Assembly: GCA_025141675.1 (NCBI GenBank)
Contig: CP081161.1
Coordinates: forward strand, 2,330,001 to 2,394,000
Direction of reading: 5' to 3'
Length of the DNA stretch: 64,000 nucleotides
DNA from: Rhodobacteraceae bacterium S2214
GTDB taxonomy: Bacteria > Pseudomonadota > Alphaproteobacteria > Rhodobacterales > Rhodobacteraceae
Shown here: positions 47,025 to 55,545 of the stretch, in pieces
Layout: each line of letters starts with the position of its first letter
How positions within the stretch are numbered: position 1 is the stretch's first letter
Program-made: the position numbers and the translations under genes
The notes under the pieces: generated by a model
The model's input: only the letters and a program-made list of their open reading frames with translations
Database searches by the model: none
Told to the model about the DNA's origin: nothing

Positions 47025-47094
47025 GACTGACCTCTTGCTTTGGGTGCTCTTGGCTTTTATTCCACCTACAACATGCACCCCTCCTTGTTCAAGA

Positions 47095-47655
47095 ATGGAT
47101 ACGCCCGTGACCAATAAAGCGCCGACACAGTTTCGTATGGCTGATTTGGCTACCCGGAAAGCCACGACATTCAGCATTTTGCCGGATGGACCAACCCGCA
47201 CCGCGCTGGCTGATGAATTGCAGATCATCGAAATCCGCAAACTTCGGTTTGATGGGGAAATCGCGCCGCAAGGCGGACGTGACTGGCAATTGTCGGGCAC
47301 GCTTGGGGCGACGGTTGTGCAAGAATGTGGTGTGACGCTTGAACCTGTGGTCACGCGGATCGACGAACCCGTGACCCGCACCTATGTCGGCGATTACGAA
47401 GAAATCGAAGCATCCGAGGCCGAAATGCCTGAAGACGATACCGTTGAACCGATCCCAGCGGTGCTCGATCTCGAAGTGCTTTTGGAAGAAGTCCTATCAC
47501 TCGCACTGCCGCCCTTCCCGCGTGCCGAAGGCGCAGAACTGGGCGAAGCGGTCTACGCGCAGGACGGAGCGACACCAATGACAGACGATGACGCGAAACC
47601 ATTCGCAGGTCTCGGAGCGTTGAAAGCAGCGTTAGAGGCAAAAGGCGACGAGTAA
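47095..47655 (+). CDS. YceD/DUF177 family protein
   Basis: A 186-aa cytoplasmic protein of the DUF177 family, which in most bacteria lies just before rpmF and is needed for 23S rRNA maturation (YceD, plant Orp homologue). The conserved core QECGVTLEPVVTRID with an acidic stretch and the DLEVLLEEVLSLALPPFPR motif are seen. The usual pair of zinc Cys is reduced, with one Cys in the QECG region. The start (ATG 47095 or GTG 47107) is not fixed by a ribosome site. Unusually, rpmF does not follow at once: an HxlR/nitroreductase pair lies between. Confidence 0.88.
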   Translation: MDTPVTNKAPTQFRMADLATRKATTFSILPDGPTRTALADELQIIEIRKLRFDGEIAPQGGRDWQLSGTLGATVVQECGVTLEPVVTRIDEPVTRTYVGDYEEIEASEAEMPEDDTVEPIPAVLDLEVLLEEVLSLALPPFPRAEGAELGEAVYAQDGATPMTDDDAKPFAGLGALKAALEAKGDE

Positions 47656-47714
47656 TTTGAACCACGGGCGGACAACCATCCGAACAAAGGTAAATCGCCG
47701 CAGCACAGCTACCC

Positions 47715-48080
47715 TCAGCCGCTCACATTATTGTCATATGCTTCGCGTGAGGCGTCGATTGTCGCCAGGTTCTGCAAAGCCCATTCACCCAAGACGGTGA
47801 CAGGTCCACGGAAAGATTCGCCCATTTCGGTCAAATTGTATTCCACCTTCGGCGGGATCGTCGGGTGGTAGGTCCGGTTCACAAGACCGTCCCTTTCCAG
47901 CTGTTTTAGCGTCAGGCTCAACATACGTTGGGAAATCCCAAGGTTCCGTTTCAGTTCGTTAAACCGCAACGTTCCGTATTGCGCGAGCGAAATAACGACC
48001 AGCACGCTCCACCGATCGCCGACACGCGACAACACTTCATTGATACGTTGGCATTCGGGACATTGCGCTTCGTCGGGCAT
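47715..48080 (-). CDS. HxlR-family transcriptional regulator
   Basis: A 121-aa winged-helix regulator. The family pattern CPECQRINEVLSRVGDRWSVLVVISL at the start is followed by RFNELKRNLGISQRMLSLTLKQLERDGLVNR and PPKVEYNLTEMGES, which is diagnostic. The N-terminal Cys pair (CPEC) is of the kind that senses electrophiles or quinones in relatives. ATG 48080 is set by the family start. It is divergent from a nitroreductase gene, the classic target of HxlR regulators, with a small TAACC-GA-GGTTA dyad (48097-48108) in the gap. Confidence 0.92.
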   Translation of the reverse strand: MPDEAQCPECQRINEVLSRVGDRWSVLVVISLAQYGTLRFNELKRNLGISQRMLSLTLKQLERDGLVNRTYHPTIPPKVEYNLTEMGESFRGPVTVLGEWALQNLATIDASREAYDNNVSG

Positions 48081-48205
48081 AGCGGTTCCCTTTGTGTAAC
48101 CGAGGTTAAAGAATGTGCCTTCTTGCACCAACACCCAGTACTTATTAGGTCGCCGGTTACAAATGTATACCGCCCATTTCGGGCGCAAGCAACGGGAAGA
48201 CCGAC

Positions 48206-48847
48206 ATGACAACCAAGACCTTGAACGAGCATCTAAACTGGCGCTACGCCACCAAGAAAATGGATGCTACAAAATCAGTACCGCAAGAAAAGGTCGACGC
48301 GATCGTTGAAGCGATCCGTATGACGCCAACATCCAGCGGCACGCAACCGTTCGAGCTGCTTGTCGTGACCAACCCCGACCTGCGCGCGCAGATTGCCAAA
48401 GCATCTGGCGATCAAGCACAAATCACGGACGGATCACACTTGTTGGTGTTTGCGGCGTGGGACAATTACACCGCTGACCGCATCGACGCCGTCGTCGATC
48501 TGAACGTAGACGTGCGCGGCGATCTGCCAATGTTGCGGGCGTATTATGACAACCTGAAAGGCAATTACCTGGCGCGCGACGCAGACGTGAACTACGAACA
48601 CGCAGCGCGCCAAGCCTATATCGCGCTTGGCGTCGCGCTGGTCGCTGCCGCCGAACAAGAAGTCGATAGCACACCGATGGAAGGTTTCTCACCCGAAGCT
48701 GTCGATGAAATCATCGGGCTCAAAGAACGCGGTCTGCGCTCTGTCGTGCTGATGCCGCTGGGCTATCGCGACCAAGACGGTGACTGGCTGCTGCCAATGG
48801 GCAAAGTCCGCAAATCGCGCGACACGATGGTCAGCGTCATAGACTAA
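48206..48847 (+). CDS. NfsB-type nitroreductase
   Basis: A 213-aa FMN-dependent nitroreductase. It begins LNEHLNWRYATKKMDATKSVPQEKV, the usual FMN-binding RYATK start. The stretch MTPTSSGTQPFELLVVTNPDLR and the C-terminal GLRSVVLMPLGYRDQDGDWL follow the family. Such enzymes reduce quinones, nitroaromatics or aldehydes with NAD(P)H. With the divergent HxlR regulator it forms an electrophile-responsive unit. The pair interrupts the yceD-rpmF order and was probably inserted there. Confidence 0.92.
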   Translation: MTTKTLNEHLNWRYATKKMDATKSVPQEKVDAIVEAIRMTPTSSGTQPFELLVVTNPDLRAQIAKASGDQAQITDGSHLLVFAAWDNYTADRIDAVVDLNVDVRGDLPMLRAYYDNLKGNYLARDADVNYEHAARQAYIALGVALVAAAEQEVDSTPMEGFSPEAVDEIIGLKERGLRSVVLMPLGYRDQDGDWLLPMGKVRKSRDTMVSVID

Positions 48848-49164
48848 AAGAACAGTTTGCGATGGCAGGTTGATCAAACGGCCTGCGATCCGCCTCATCG
48901 ACCTAGCAAGGCGCATCGCACAGGTAGACGCGCCTTGTGAAGACAGACGATTCTAGCGCAGTGTCGCACCGCGTTGCGGGCCTTTGAAAACAGCGCAAAA
49001 CACCGTCTGGAAATATCCAAACAAACCCCTTGCACCATAAAAGAATCGCAGTATGTTCCGCGGCTCTTGAACATTGCGTCTCGACAGGGCTGCCGGAATG
49101 GCGTAGTTGCCCCGAAAGACAGATACATCCGGGCATTGAGCCCCATAAACTAAGGGCCGAGACA
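48848..49164. other. 317-base intergenic region between nitroreductase and rpmF
   Basis: No gene is seen. An inverted repeat CAAGGCGC (48907-48914) and GCGCCTTG (48930-48937) with a 15-base loop may end the nitroreductase transcript, though no T tract follows. The right half holds the likely rpmF promoter. This gap, larger than usual, is where the displaced upstream region of the rpmF operon must be replaced. Confidence 0.5.
49030..49057 (+). promoter_or_regulatory. Candidate promoter of the rpmF-plsX-fabH operon
   Basis: TTGCAC (49030-49035) and TATGTT (49052-49057) are 16 bases apart and 108 bases before rpmF. It is the best -35/-10 pair I could see in the gap; without transcript data it is only a candidate. 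Confidence 0.3.
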
Positions 49165-49371
49165 ATGGCTGTACAGCAGAATAAAGTTTCCAAATCCCGC
49201 CGGAACAACCGTCGTTCCCACGACTCACTCTCCGCTGCGAACCCAAACGAATGTGACAACTGTGGTGAGCTGAAGCGCCCACACCACGTTTGCCCGTCCT
49301 GCGGTCACTACGCACAGCGCGAAGTTGTGGCGCAAGCCAACGAAATCGATCTGGACGACGACGCCGCATAA
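49165..49371 (+). CDS. rpmF: 50S ribosomal protein bL32
   Basis: A 68-aa basic protein beginning [21 protein letters not shown], the bL32 signature. The four zinc-type Cys are present as C-x2-C (ECDNCGE) and C-x2-C (VCPSCGHY). It starts the rpmF-plsX-fabH-ihfA-merR series; plsX follows 26 bases later. This coupling of ribosomal and lipid genes is conserved across bacteria. The gene is too short to stand out by length but is certain from motif and context. Confidence 0.96.
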   Translation: MAVQQNKVSKSRRNNRRSHDSLSAANPNECDNCGELKRPHHVCPSCGHYAQREVVAQANEIDLDDDAA

Positions 49372-49397
49372 TTACCCAAGACAGGGGCCGCTCAGTC

Positions 49398-50501
49398 ATG
49401 ATGAACGCCGTAACGGACACCGATCCGACCAAGGCTACTGCGACTGAAACCGTGCTTTCTGTTGATGCGATGGGTGGCGATTCCGGGCCTGCAACTGTTG
49501 TTGCGGGCCTTTCGTTGTTTCTAAAGAAGCAACCTGACGCCAAGATCATCCTGCATGGTCCAGAAGACGAGCTTAGCGCCCTGCTGGCAGCAAAAGGCCT
49601 GACCAACAACGTCACGGTACATAACGCGACTGACGTTGTGAAAATGACCGATAAGCCTAGCAAGGTGCTGCGTAGCGGTAAAAACACATCCATGTGGTCC
49701 GCCATCGAAGCGGTCCGTGCGGGTCAAGCGCAAGTGTGTGTCAGCTGTGGCAACACTGGTGGCCTGATGGCGATGTCTATGTTGCGGCTGCGCAAGGCCG
49801 AGGGCGTGAACCGCCCCGCCATCGCCTGCCTATGGCCATCCCACAATCCGTCAGGTTTCAACGTTCTGCTGGACGCCGGTGCCGATATCCGCGCGGACCA
49901 AGACGATCTGTTGGCATACGCGCTAATGGGCGCGTCTTATGCGCGTAACGGTATGGATATCCCGCGCCCCCGCGTGGGCCTTTTGAACGTTGGTGTTGAA
50001 GAACACAAAGGGCGTGCCGAACTGAAAGTCGCGCACGAACTGATCGCAAGTGCGGCAGACGCTGGCGACTTTGAATACGTAGGTTTCGTCGAAGGTGGCG
50101 ATATTCCGTCAGACCGCATCGACGTGATCGTCACAGACGGGTTCACGGGCAACGTCGCGCTAAAGACAGGCGAAGGCACAGCCAAGCTGATTTCCGGCCT
50201 GCTGCGCACAAACCTCAAGGCGAATCCAATGGCGATGCTGGGCGCGCTGCTTGCGCGCGGCGCACTGAAAGCATTGCGTAAAAAAGTCGATCCAAGCGGC
50301 GTGAACGGCGGCGTTTTTCTGGGGCTCAACCATACGGTGATTAAGAGCCACGGTTCAGCGGATGCGGCCGGCGTTTCTGCGGCAATTTCGTTGGCATATC
50401 GCCTCGCACGCTCAGGTTTTTCAGACAAACTCGCGGCGCGGGTTGCCTCTGCTGTCAGCCTAGCCCAAGATGTCCGAGATGAAACCGACGTAACGTCATA
50501 A
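49398..50501 (+). CDS. plsX: Phosphate acyltransferase PlsX
   Basis: Converts acyl-ACP to acyl-phosphate for phosphatidic-acid synthesis by PlsY. The 367-aa protein has LSVDAMGGDSGPATVVAG near residue 18 and the family segments VSCGNTGGLMAMSMLRL, VLLDAGADIRA, and VDVIVTDGFTGNVALKTGEG (Asp-Gly-Phe motif). Two adjacent ATG codons (49398, 49401) are equal candidates for the start, leaving a short variable N-terminal extension. It is placed between rpmF and fabH. Confidence 0.95.
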   Translation: MMNAVTDTDPTKATATETVLSVDAMGGDSGPATVVAGLSLFLKKQPDAKIILHGPEDELSALLAAKGLTNNVTVHNATDVVKMTDKPSKVLRSGKNTSMWSAIEAVRAGQAQVCVSCGNTGGLMAMSMLRLRKAEGVNRPAIACLWPSHNPSGFNVLLDAGADIRADQDDLLAYALMGASYARNGMDIPRPRVGLLNVGVEEHKGRAELKVAHELIASAADAGDFEYVGFVEGGDIPSDRIDVIVTDGFTGNVALKTGEGTAKLISGLLRTNLKANPMAMLGALLARGALKALRKKVDPSGVNGGVFLGLNHTVIKSHGSADAAGVSAAISLAYRLARSGFSDKLAARVASAVSLAQDVRDETDVTS

Positions 50502-50535
50502 GACGTGTCGGACTTAACGGGCAACAGGCAATACA

Positions 50536-51507
50536 ATGACACGACGTGCAGTGGTTCGGGGGGTTGGTCACTACCTGCCCGAACGGATCGTACCAAATTC
50601 TGAATTTGAAAAGACACTCGAAACGACAAGCGAGTGGATCAAATCCCGGTCCGGGATTGAACGTCGGCACTTTGCCCTCCCAGAGCAAGGCACATCCGAT
50701 CTTGCCACAGAGGCCGCGAACAACGCGTTGAAAATGGCGGGCTTTGAACCAAACGACATCGACGCAATTATTGTTGCGACGTCGACGGCAGATCAAACGT
50801 TCCCGTCAGCGGCCACAATGGTCCAGCACAAGATCGGCAACACAAAGGGATTCGCCTTTGACATTCAGGCGGTCTGCGCGGGCTTCATTTATGCACTGAC
50901 AAATGCAAATGCGTTGATCTTATCGGGCCAAGCAGATCGGGTGCTGGTCATCGGCGCTGAAACTTTCAGCCGCATTATGGATTGGACAGACCGGTCCACC
51001 TGCGTGTTGTTCGGCGACGGTGCGGGTGCATTGGTTCTTGAGGCCCAAGAAGGCGACGGAACCACCGCTGATCGGGGTATCCTTGCCACCGACCTGAATT
51101 CCGACGGAAGCTACCGCGACCTGCTTTATGTCGATGGTGGTGTGTCCACCCAGAACACTGGCGTGCTCAAGATGCAGGGCAAAGAAGTATTCCGCCATGC
51201 CGTTGAAAAGCTTGCGAAAACTGCGGATACGGCGCTTGAAAAAGTAGGCCTAGGCGCAGACGATGTGGACTGGGTTGTCCCACACCAAGCGAACATTCGG
51301 ATCATCCAATCCACGGCTAAAAAGCTGGGCGTCGGCATGGACCGTGTCATCGTAACTGTCCAAGATCACGGCAATACATCCGCTGCATCCATTCCGTTGG
51401 CGCTATCAGTCGGCGTCGAAAATGGTCAAATCAAACAAGGTGATATGATCGTGTCCGAGGCAATTGGTGGCGGTCTGGCATGGGGCGCGGTTGTTCTACG
51501 CTGGTAG
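50536..51507 (+). CDS. fabH: 3-oxoacyl-[ACP] synthase III
   Basis: FabH condenses acetyl-CoA with malonyl-ACP to start fatty acid synthesis. The 323-aa protein has the catalytic triad in place: Cys114 in DIQAVCAGF, His in VVPHQANIRI and Asn in DHGNTSAASIP. Length and start (MTRRAVVRGVGHYLPER) are standard. It lies 34 bases after plsX and 92 bases before ihfA. Confidence 0.97.
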   Translation: MTRRAVVRGVGHYLPERIVPNSEFEKTLETTSEWIKSRSGIERRHFALPEQGTSDLATEAANNALKMAGFEPNDIDAIIVATSTADQTFPSAATMVQHKIGNTKGFAFDIQAVCAGFIYALTNANALILSGQADRVLVIGAETFSRIMDWTDRSTCVLFGDGAGALVLEAQEGDGTTADRGILATDLNSDGSYRDLLYVDGGVSTQNTGVLKMQGKEVFRHAVEKLAKTADTALEKVGLGADDVDWVVPHQANIRIIQSTAKKLGVGMDRVIVTVQDHGNTSAASIPLALSVGVENGQIKQGDMIVSEAIGGGLAWGAVVLRW

Positions 51508-51599
51508 AAAAATCCCGCGCAATCAGCGACCTAGGCGTCGTAGTTATTGACTTTGAAAACGGAACCCGCCTATCGTCCTCGAAATAACAGGGGGATACG

Positions 51600-51902
51600 A
51601 TGGCTGATAAGACATTAACGCGCATGGACCTTGCTGAGGCTGTGCACAGTGAAGTGGGTTTGTCCCGTAACGATAGTGCGGATTTGGTTGAAAGCGTTTT
51701 GTCACATGTCTCCGATGCCTTGGTGTCCGGTGAGTCAGTCAAAATCTCGTCTTTCGGTACATTTTCGATCCGCGACAAAGCGGCCCGCGTCGGTCGTAAT
51801 CCAAAAACCGGCGAAGAAGTCCCAATCCACCCACGCCGCGTTCTGACATTCCGTCCATCACATCTGATGAAAGATCGCGTCGCGTCCGGCAACAAACGCT
51901 AA
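51600..51902 (+). CDS. ihfA: Integration host factor subunit alpha
   Basis: A 100-aa DNA-bending protein of the HU/IHF family. It starts [25 protein letters not shown] and contains the beta-arm [15 protein letters not shown] that inserts into the minor groove. The partner IhfB is encoded elsewhere. GGGGG lies upstream of ATG 51600. It sits in the rpmF-plsX-fabH-ihfA-merR group typical of Rhodobacterales. Confidence 0.96.
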   Translation: MADKTLTRMDLAEAVHSEVGLSRNDSADLVESVLSHVSDALVSGESVKISSFGTFSIRDKAARVGRNPKTGEEVPIHPRRVLTFRPSHLMKDRVASGNKR

Positions 51903-51937
51903 ACGCGACCACGACACCTTAACAAGAGGCTACTGCC

Positions 51938-52726
51938 ATGGCCAAATCACGCGATGCCTTCCGGACCATTTCGGAAGTTTCAGACGTGCTTGAAACCCCT
52001 GCCCACGTGCTGCGGTTTTGGGAAAGTAAATTCAGCCAAATCAAGCCCGTCAAGCGGGCTGGTGGTCGGCGGTATTACCGTCCCGACGACGTATCCCTGC
52101 TCGCGGGGATCAAGCATTTGCTGCACGATCAGGGCATGACCATCAAAGGCGCACAGAAACTGCTGCGCGAAAAGGGCGTGAAACACGTCGTCGGCATCGG
52201 CCAAGGCCTCGATGGCCCATTAGAAACCATGCCGCAGTCGCACGTCGAAGTCCCCCCAGAGGCTGCAGCAAAAGCGGTCTCCGAGATACTCAAAGCCGAA
52301 GATGAGTCGCAAACCGAAATGTTTACGGCACCGGTCGCTGCGACGACGCCTGAAGAGCAACCCAAACCCAAGTTGCAGATCATCAGCGCAAAGCGGACAC
52401 CGGACACACCAGCCGAACCTGTCGCATCAAACGAACAACCGGCTGATGACTTCGAAGAGCTTGAAATTCCATCCGCATCCCCTGCCCCTAATCCATCAGC
52501 GAATGCCGATACGCAGACAGCAGATCCTATCACCGCTTTGTCGTCCTTGGCCAAACCGAAGGTCGATCTGCCAGCAAATCCAATGCCTCGGTCAGACCTG
52601 CCAGCGCGGTGTTTGGCGTCTGTGGTCCATGCAAAACCACAGCGGGTGGCGGCGAATGCGGCGAAGATTGCACCTTTGCTAGATCAGCTCACCAAACTGC
52701 GCGACGAGATGCGCCATCCTTGGTAA
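51938..52726 (+). CDS. MerR-family regulator next to ihfA
   Basis: A 262-aa protein with an N-terminal MerR-type winged helix (about residues 8-80): [25 protein letters not shown] then [15 protein letters not shown] long acidic, Pro/Ala-rich region (residues 95-220) of low complexity follows, and a short conserved C-terminus ([15 protein letters not shown]). This architecture, after ihfA and before tRNA-Pro, is conserved in Rhodobacterales, but its targets are not known to me. AGAGG precedes the ATG. Confidence 0.9.
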   Translation: MAKSRDAFRTISEVSDVLETPAHVLRFWESKFSQIKPVKRAGGRRYYRPDDVSLLAGIKHLLHDQGMTIKGAQKLLREKGVKHVVGIGQGLDGPLETMPQSHVEVPPEAAAKAVSEILKAEDESQTEMFTAPVAATTPEEQPKPKLQIISAKRTPDTPAEPVASNEQPADDFEELEIPSASPAPNPSANADTQTADPITALSSLAKPKVDLPANPMPRSDLPARCLASVVHAKPQRVAANAAKIAPLLDQLTKLRDEMRHPW

Positions 52727-52793
52727 GCAACCGATGCAGCAGCCCGATTTCGCGCTTGCCCCGCGTGGGAATTGCGGTAAATACACACGCAGT

Positions 52794-52870
52794 CGGGCTA
52801 TAGCGCAGCCTGGTAGCGCGTCCGTCTGGGGGACGGAAGGTCGCAGGTTCGAGTCCTGCTAGCCCGACCA
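52794..52870 (+). tRNA. tRNA-Pro (GGG)
   Basis: A 77-nt cloverleaf with perfect acceptor arms CGGGCTA/TAGCCCG. The anticodon stem is TCCGT/ACGGA around the loop CTGGGGG (anticodon GGG), and the T arm is GCAGG-TTCGAGT-CCTGC. Discriminator A is followed by encoded CCA. It lies 67 bases after the MerR gene and is followed by a terminator. Confidence 0.97.
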
Positions 52871-52878
52871 ATCATAAC

Positions 52879-52912
52879 CGCCCGTCCCGCTTTTTTGCGT
52901 GGCGGGCGTTTT
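52879..52912 (+). terminator. Terminator after tRNA-Pro
   Basis: Arms CGCCCGTCCCGC and GCGTGGCGGGCG pair with one wobble and one mismatch around TTTTTT, followed by TTTT, starting nine bases after the tRNA 3' end. Confidence 0.8.
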
Positions 52913-52941
52913 GATATAATACGCCGCTTGGGAGGCACGAT

Positions 52942-54057
52942 ATGACACAGACACCACAGCCGGGCGTTCTAGCTGATCACCAAATCCGCGCGATGCTGGA
53001 TGCGGGACAAATCGCGGCCTCTGCGGATGTGGCCGATGGTCAAATCCAGCCAGCGTCGCTTGATCTGCGTCTTGGCAATATGGCCTACCGTGTCCGCGCG
53101 TCATTCCTTGCAGGTCACGACCATACGGTTGCGGACCGCCTGAACCTGTTCCAGATGCATGAAATCGACCTGACAGGCGGTGCCGTGCTGGAAAAAGGCT
53201 GCGTCTACGTCGTGCCCCTGATCGAATCCCTTGCCCTGCCCGCTGGCATGACTGCGGCCGCGTCGGCCAAATCGTCTATCGGCAGGCTCGACCTGTTGAC
53301 CCGCGTGATCACCGATCATGGGATCGAATTTGACCGTGTGCCCGAAGGCTACGTTGGCCCGCTTTACGTCGAAATCTGCCCGCGGTCATTTTCTGTCGTC
53401 GCCCAAACGGGCCAGATGCTGAACCAGATCATTTTCCGCAATGGCAAAACGATCATGGACGACGACGCGCTGCGGGCGCTGCATGCCAAGACCCCGATTG
53501 TGGACGGGGATGCTGTAATCTCGGACGGGCTCGGGTTCTCGGTCGATCTGCGCCCTGACGGCACCGATCTGGTCGGCTACCGCGCCAAACCGCACACAGG
53601 CGTGATTGATCTGGGCAAACTGGCGCACTACGACCCTACTGAGTATTGGGAGGAAGTGCGCACCGACAAAGGCTGGATCATCCTTGATCCCGGCGCATTC
53701 TACATTCTGGTCAGTAACGAGGCCATCGTGATCCCGCCCATGGCCGCCGCTGAAATGGCGCCCTACATCGCGATGGTGGGCGAATTTCGGGTGCACTACG
53801 CAGGCTTCTTCGATCCGGGGTTCGGGTATGCAGAAGCAGGCGGATCAGGGTCACGCGGGGTGCTAGAGGTGCGCTGCCACGAGGCTCCGTTTGTGCTGGA
53901 ACACGGCCAGATCGTTGGGCGGCTGGTATACGAACACATGGCGGCAATGCCGGACGCGCTATACGGGCGCGAGATCAAGTCGAATTATCAGGGGCAAGGG
54001 TTGAAGTTGTCGAAGCATTTTGGGTCAGGTCGACAGGTTACTGCACAGTCAGAGTAA
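52942..54057 (+). CDS. dcd: dCTP deaminase, long duplicated form
   Basis: Deaminates dCTP to dUTP for thymidylate synthesis. At 371 aa it is about twice the usual 190-aa Dcd and matches the alphaproteobacterial form built of two dUTPase-like halves. The first half has IQPASLDLRLGNMAYRV and the catalytic-type segment ASAKSSIGRLDLLTRVITDHG; the second half begins about residue 200 (LGFSVDLRP). The start at 52942 has GGGAGG upstream. Its last 20 bases overlap the convergent lipoprotein gene, an unusually deep convergent overlap. Confidence 0.93.
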   Translation: MTQTPQPGVLADHQIRAMLDAGQIAASADVADGQIQPASLDLRLGNMAYRVRASFLAGHDHTVADRLNLFQMHEIDLTGGAVLEKGCVYVVPLIESLALPAGMTAAASAKSSIGRLDLLTRVITDHGIEFDRVPEGYVGPLYVEICPRSFSVVAQTGQMLNQIIFRNGKTIMDDDALRALHAKTPIVDGDAVISDGLGFSVDLRPDGTDLVGYRAKPHTGVIDLGKLAHYDPTEYWEEVRTDKGWIILDPGAFYILVSNEAIVIPPMAAAEMAPYIAMVGEFRVHYAGFFDPGFGYAEAGGSGSRGVLEVRCHEAPFVLEHGQIVGRLVYEHMAAMPDALYGREIKSNYQGQGLKLSKHFGSGRQVTAQSE

Positions 54058-54715
54058 ACGTCTGAATATCGCCGCAGTTTCTCAAGTCAGAAATGAGGAA
54101 TGACTTGTCCGCGAGTTGTGAATCGTAAAGTCGGCGATAAGTCCCTTCATTAAATGCAAGTACATCTGCCAGTGTTTCCCCTGAGATCTGATTGCTTACA
54201 CTATCGACAAGTTGAAGAATCTTGTCTTCCGTTCCGAAGATCGCAACATCAAAGGTAGCAGATCGCAAAACTTGAAAGAATGACCTGCGGTTCCTTTCGA
54301 CGACTAGGACCGGCGAATACCATACCCAGAAATTCGGCCAATTCATATCGGACGTGACCGTGTTGTTTCGGGCTTTTCTACGTGCCTCTGCCGCATGACG
54401 AGCTCCAACAAGCCAGTCATCATAGCCGCGAAGCTCGACCTCATCACAAGTGAGGCCTTGACCACCAGGGAGGAATTTTTCGCTTAGCCTTACAGCGCGC
54501 TGAGCACTTCTTTCCGCAGGCGGTTCGTTTCCGTAGTCAAAATCCCAACGCCTACTAAGAACCTCTTCTCCATCCAATTGCAGACGAAAAATATCACTTA
54601 TGAATAGTTTAAATCTTGGCAAAGGGTCGTCTAGCGCAATGCAGCCAGACAACATGAACAGCGGTACAAAAATGTATAAGAATGAATCAAAACGAATCCG
54701 CGACGGAAATCTCAT
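54038..54715 (-). CDS. Lipoprotein of unknown function, AT-rich
   Basis: A 225-aa protein with a signal peptide ending in the lipobox LSGC (Cys near residue 25). The mature part (FKLFISDIFRLQLDGEEVLSRR, then an Arg/Ala-rich middle and DKSFLISDLRNCGDIQTFTL at the end) matches no family I recognise. The gene and the 194 bases upstream are visibly richer in A and T than their surroundings and use codons the neighbours avoid, which suggests later acquisition. It overlaps dcd by 20 bases tail to tail. No partner gene is adjacent. Confidence 0.7.
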   Translation of the reverse strand: MRFPSRIRFDSFLYIFVPLFMLSGCIALDDPLPRFKLFISDIFRLQLDGEEVLSRRWDFDYGNEPPAERSAQRAVRLSEKFLPGGQGLTCDEVELRGYDDWLVGARHAAEARRKARNNTVTSDMNWPNFWVWYSPVLVVERNRRSFFQVLRSATFDVAIFGTEDKILQLVDSVSNQISGETLADVLAFNEGTYRRLYDSQLADKSFLISDLRNCGDIQTFTLTVQ

Positions 54716-54909
54716 GCAAGCATTCCTAATAAATTACTGGTCGCGTTTGACAGCATTAGCGGCATAGAAACCTAAACGTTAGAACCATATCGCTGCCTCT
54801 ATGCAGGAATTTGGAAACCCTTCAAAGGAAAGCGACTGAGTGAAGACCTACTGGGTTCCTCTGGCTGCACCAAGTACGGAATTCCCGCCCCTAGTATCTT
54901 TATCTGCCT

Positions 54910-55545
54910 TTACTCCTCAAACATCTCTTCCTGCCCGTCATCCTCATCATCAACGTCAACATCCCCCGTCCCCGGCGGTGGTCGGTTCTCCAACAACCCA
55001 GCGGACCGAAGTTCTTTCAGCCCCGGCAGGTCACGCGCGTTTTCTAGCCCGAAGTGGTCGAGGAAACCGGCCGTCACCACAAACGTCACAGGTCTGCCCG
55101 GTGTCATGCGGCGACGGCCAAGCCGCACCCATTCCAGTTCAATCAACTGATCAATCGTCCCGCGAGAAACGCTAACCCCCCGAATTTCTTCGATCTCCGC
55201 CCGTGTCGCGGGTTGGTGGTAGGCGATGATCGCGAGGGTCTCGATCGCAGCGCGACTTAGCTTGCGCACCTCGACCGTTTCTTTCTGCATCAGATAGCCA
55301 AGGTCAGGTGCCGTCCGAAACGCATAGGCGTCTTCGATCTTGACCAGATGCACGCCCCGCCCTTCGTATCGTTTGCCCACATGCACCAGCGCCTCCGCCG
55401 GATTGCAGCCGTGCGGCATCCGCCCCGTCAGTTCCTTGATCGACACGGGGTCGGCGGTCGCAAACAGGATCGCTTCGACCATGCGGGTCTGTTCGGCCAT
55501 GGGGGGCGCCTCGAACAGGCTTTCGTTCATTGTGTCGTCAGTCAC
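54910..55545 (-). CDS. scpB: Segregation and condensation protein B
   Basis: ScpB is the winged-helix kite subunit of the SMC-ScpAB condensin. The 211-aa protein has MAEQTRMVEAILFATADPVS at the start and LSRAAIETLAIIAYHQPATRAEIEEIRGV near residue 105, followed by GRRRMTPGRPVTFVVT. An acidic tail ends it. I start at GTG 55545 with AAGG seven bases upstream, overlapping scpA by eight bases; ATG 55530 is an alternative. In many relatives tatABC follows scpB, but here an AT-rich lipoprotein gene does. Confidence 0.93.
   Translation of the reverse strand: MTDDTMNESLFEAPPMAEQTRMVEAILFATADPVSIKELTGRMPHGCNPAEALVHVGKRYEGRGVHLVKIEDAYAFRTAPDLGYLMQKETVEVRKLSRAAIETLAIIAYHQPATRAEIEEIRGVSVSRGTIDQLIELEWVRLGRRRMTPGRPVTFVVTAGFLDHFGLENARDLPGLKELRSAGLLENRPPPGTGDVDVDDEDDGQEEMFEE

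Noticed and set aside
48907..48937. CAAGGCGC/GCGCCTTG hairpin as a rho-independent terminator
   Set aside because: The loop is long and no T tract follows on either strand; it is mentioned only as part of the intergenic description.
52794..54909. Genomic island anchored at tRNA-Pro
   Set aside because: Although the lipoprotein gene is AT-rich, no integrase or duplicated tRNA end is visible and dcd between them is a normal chromosomal gene.
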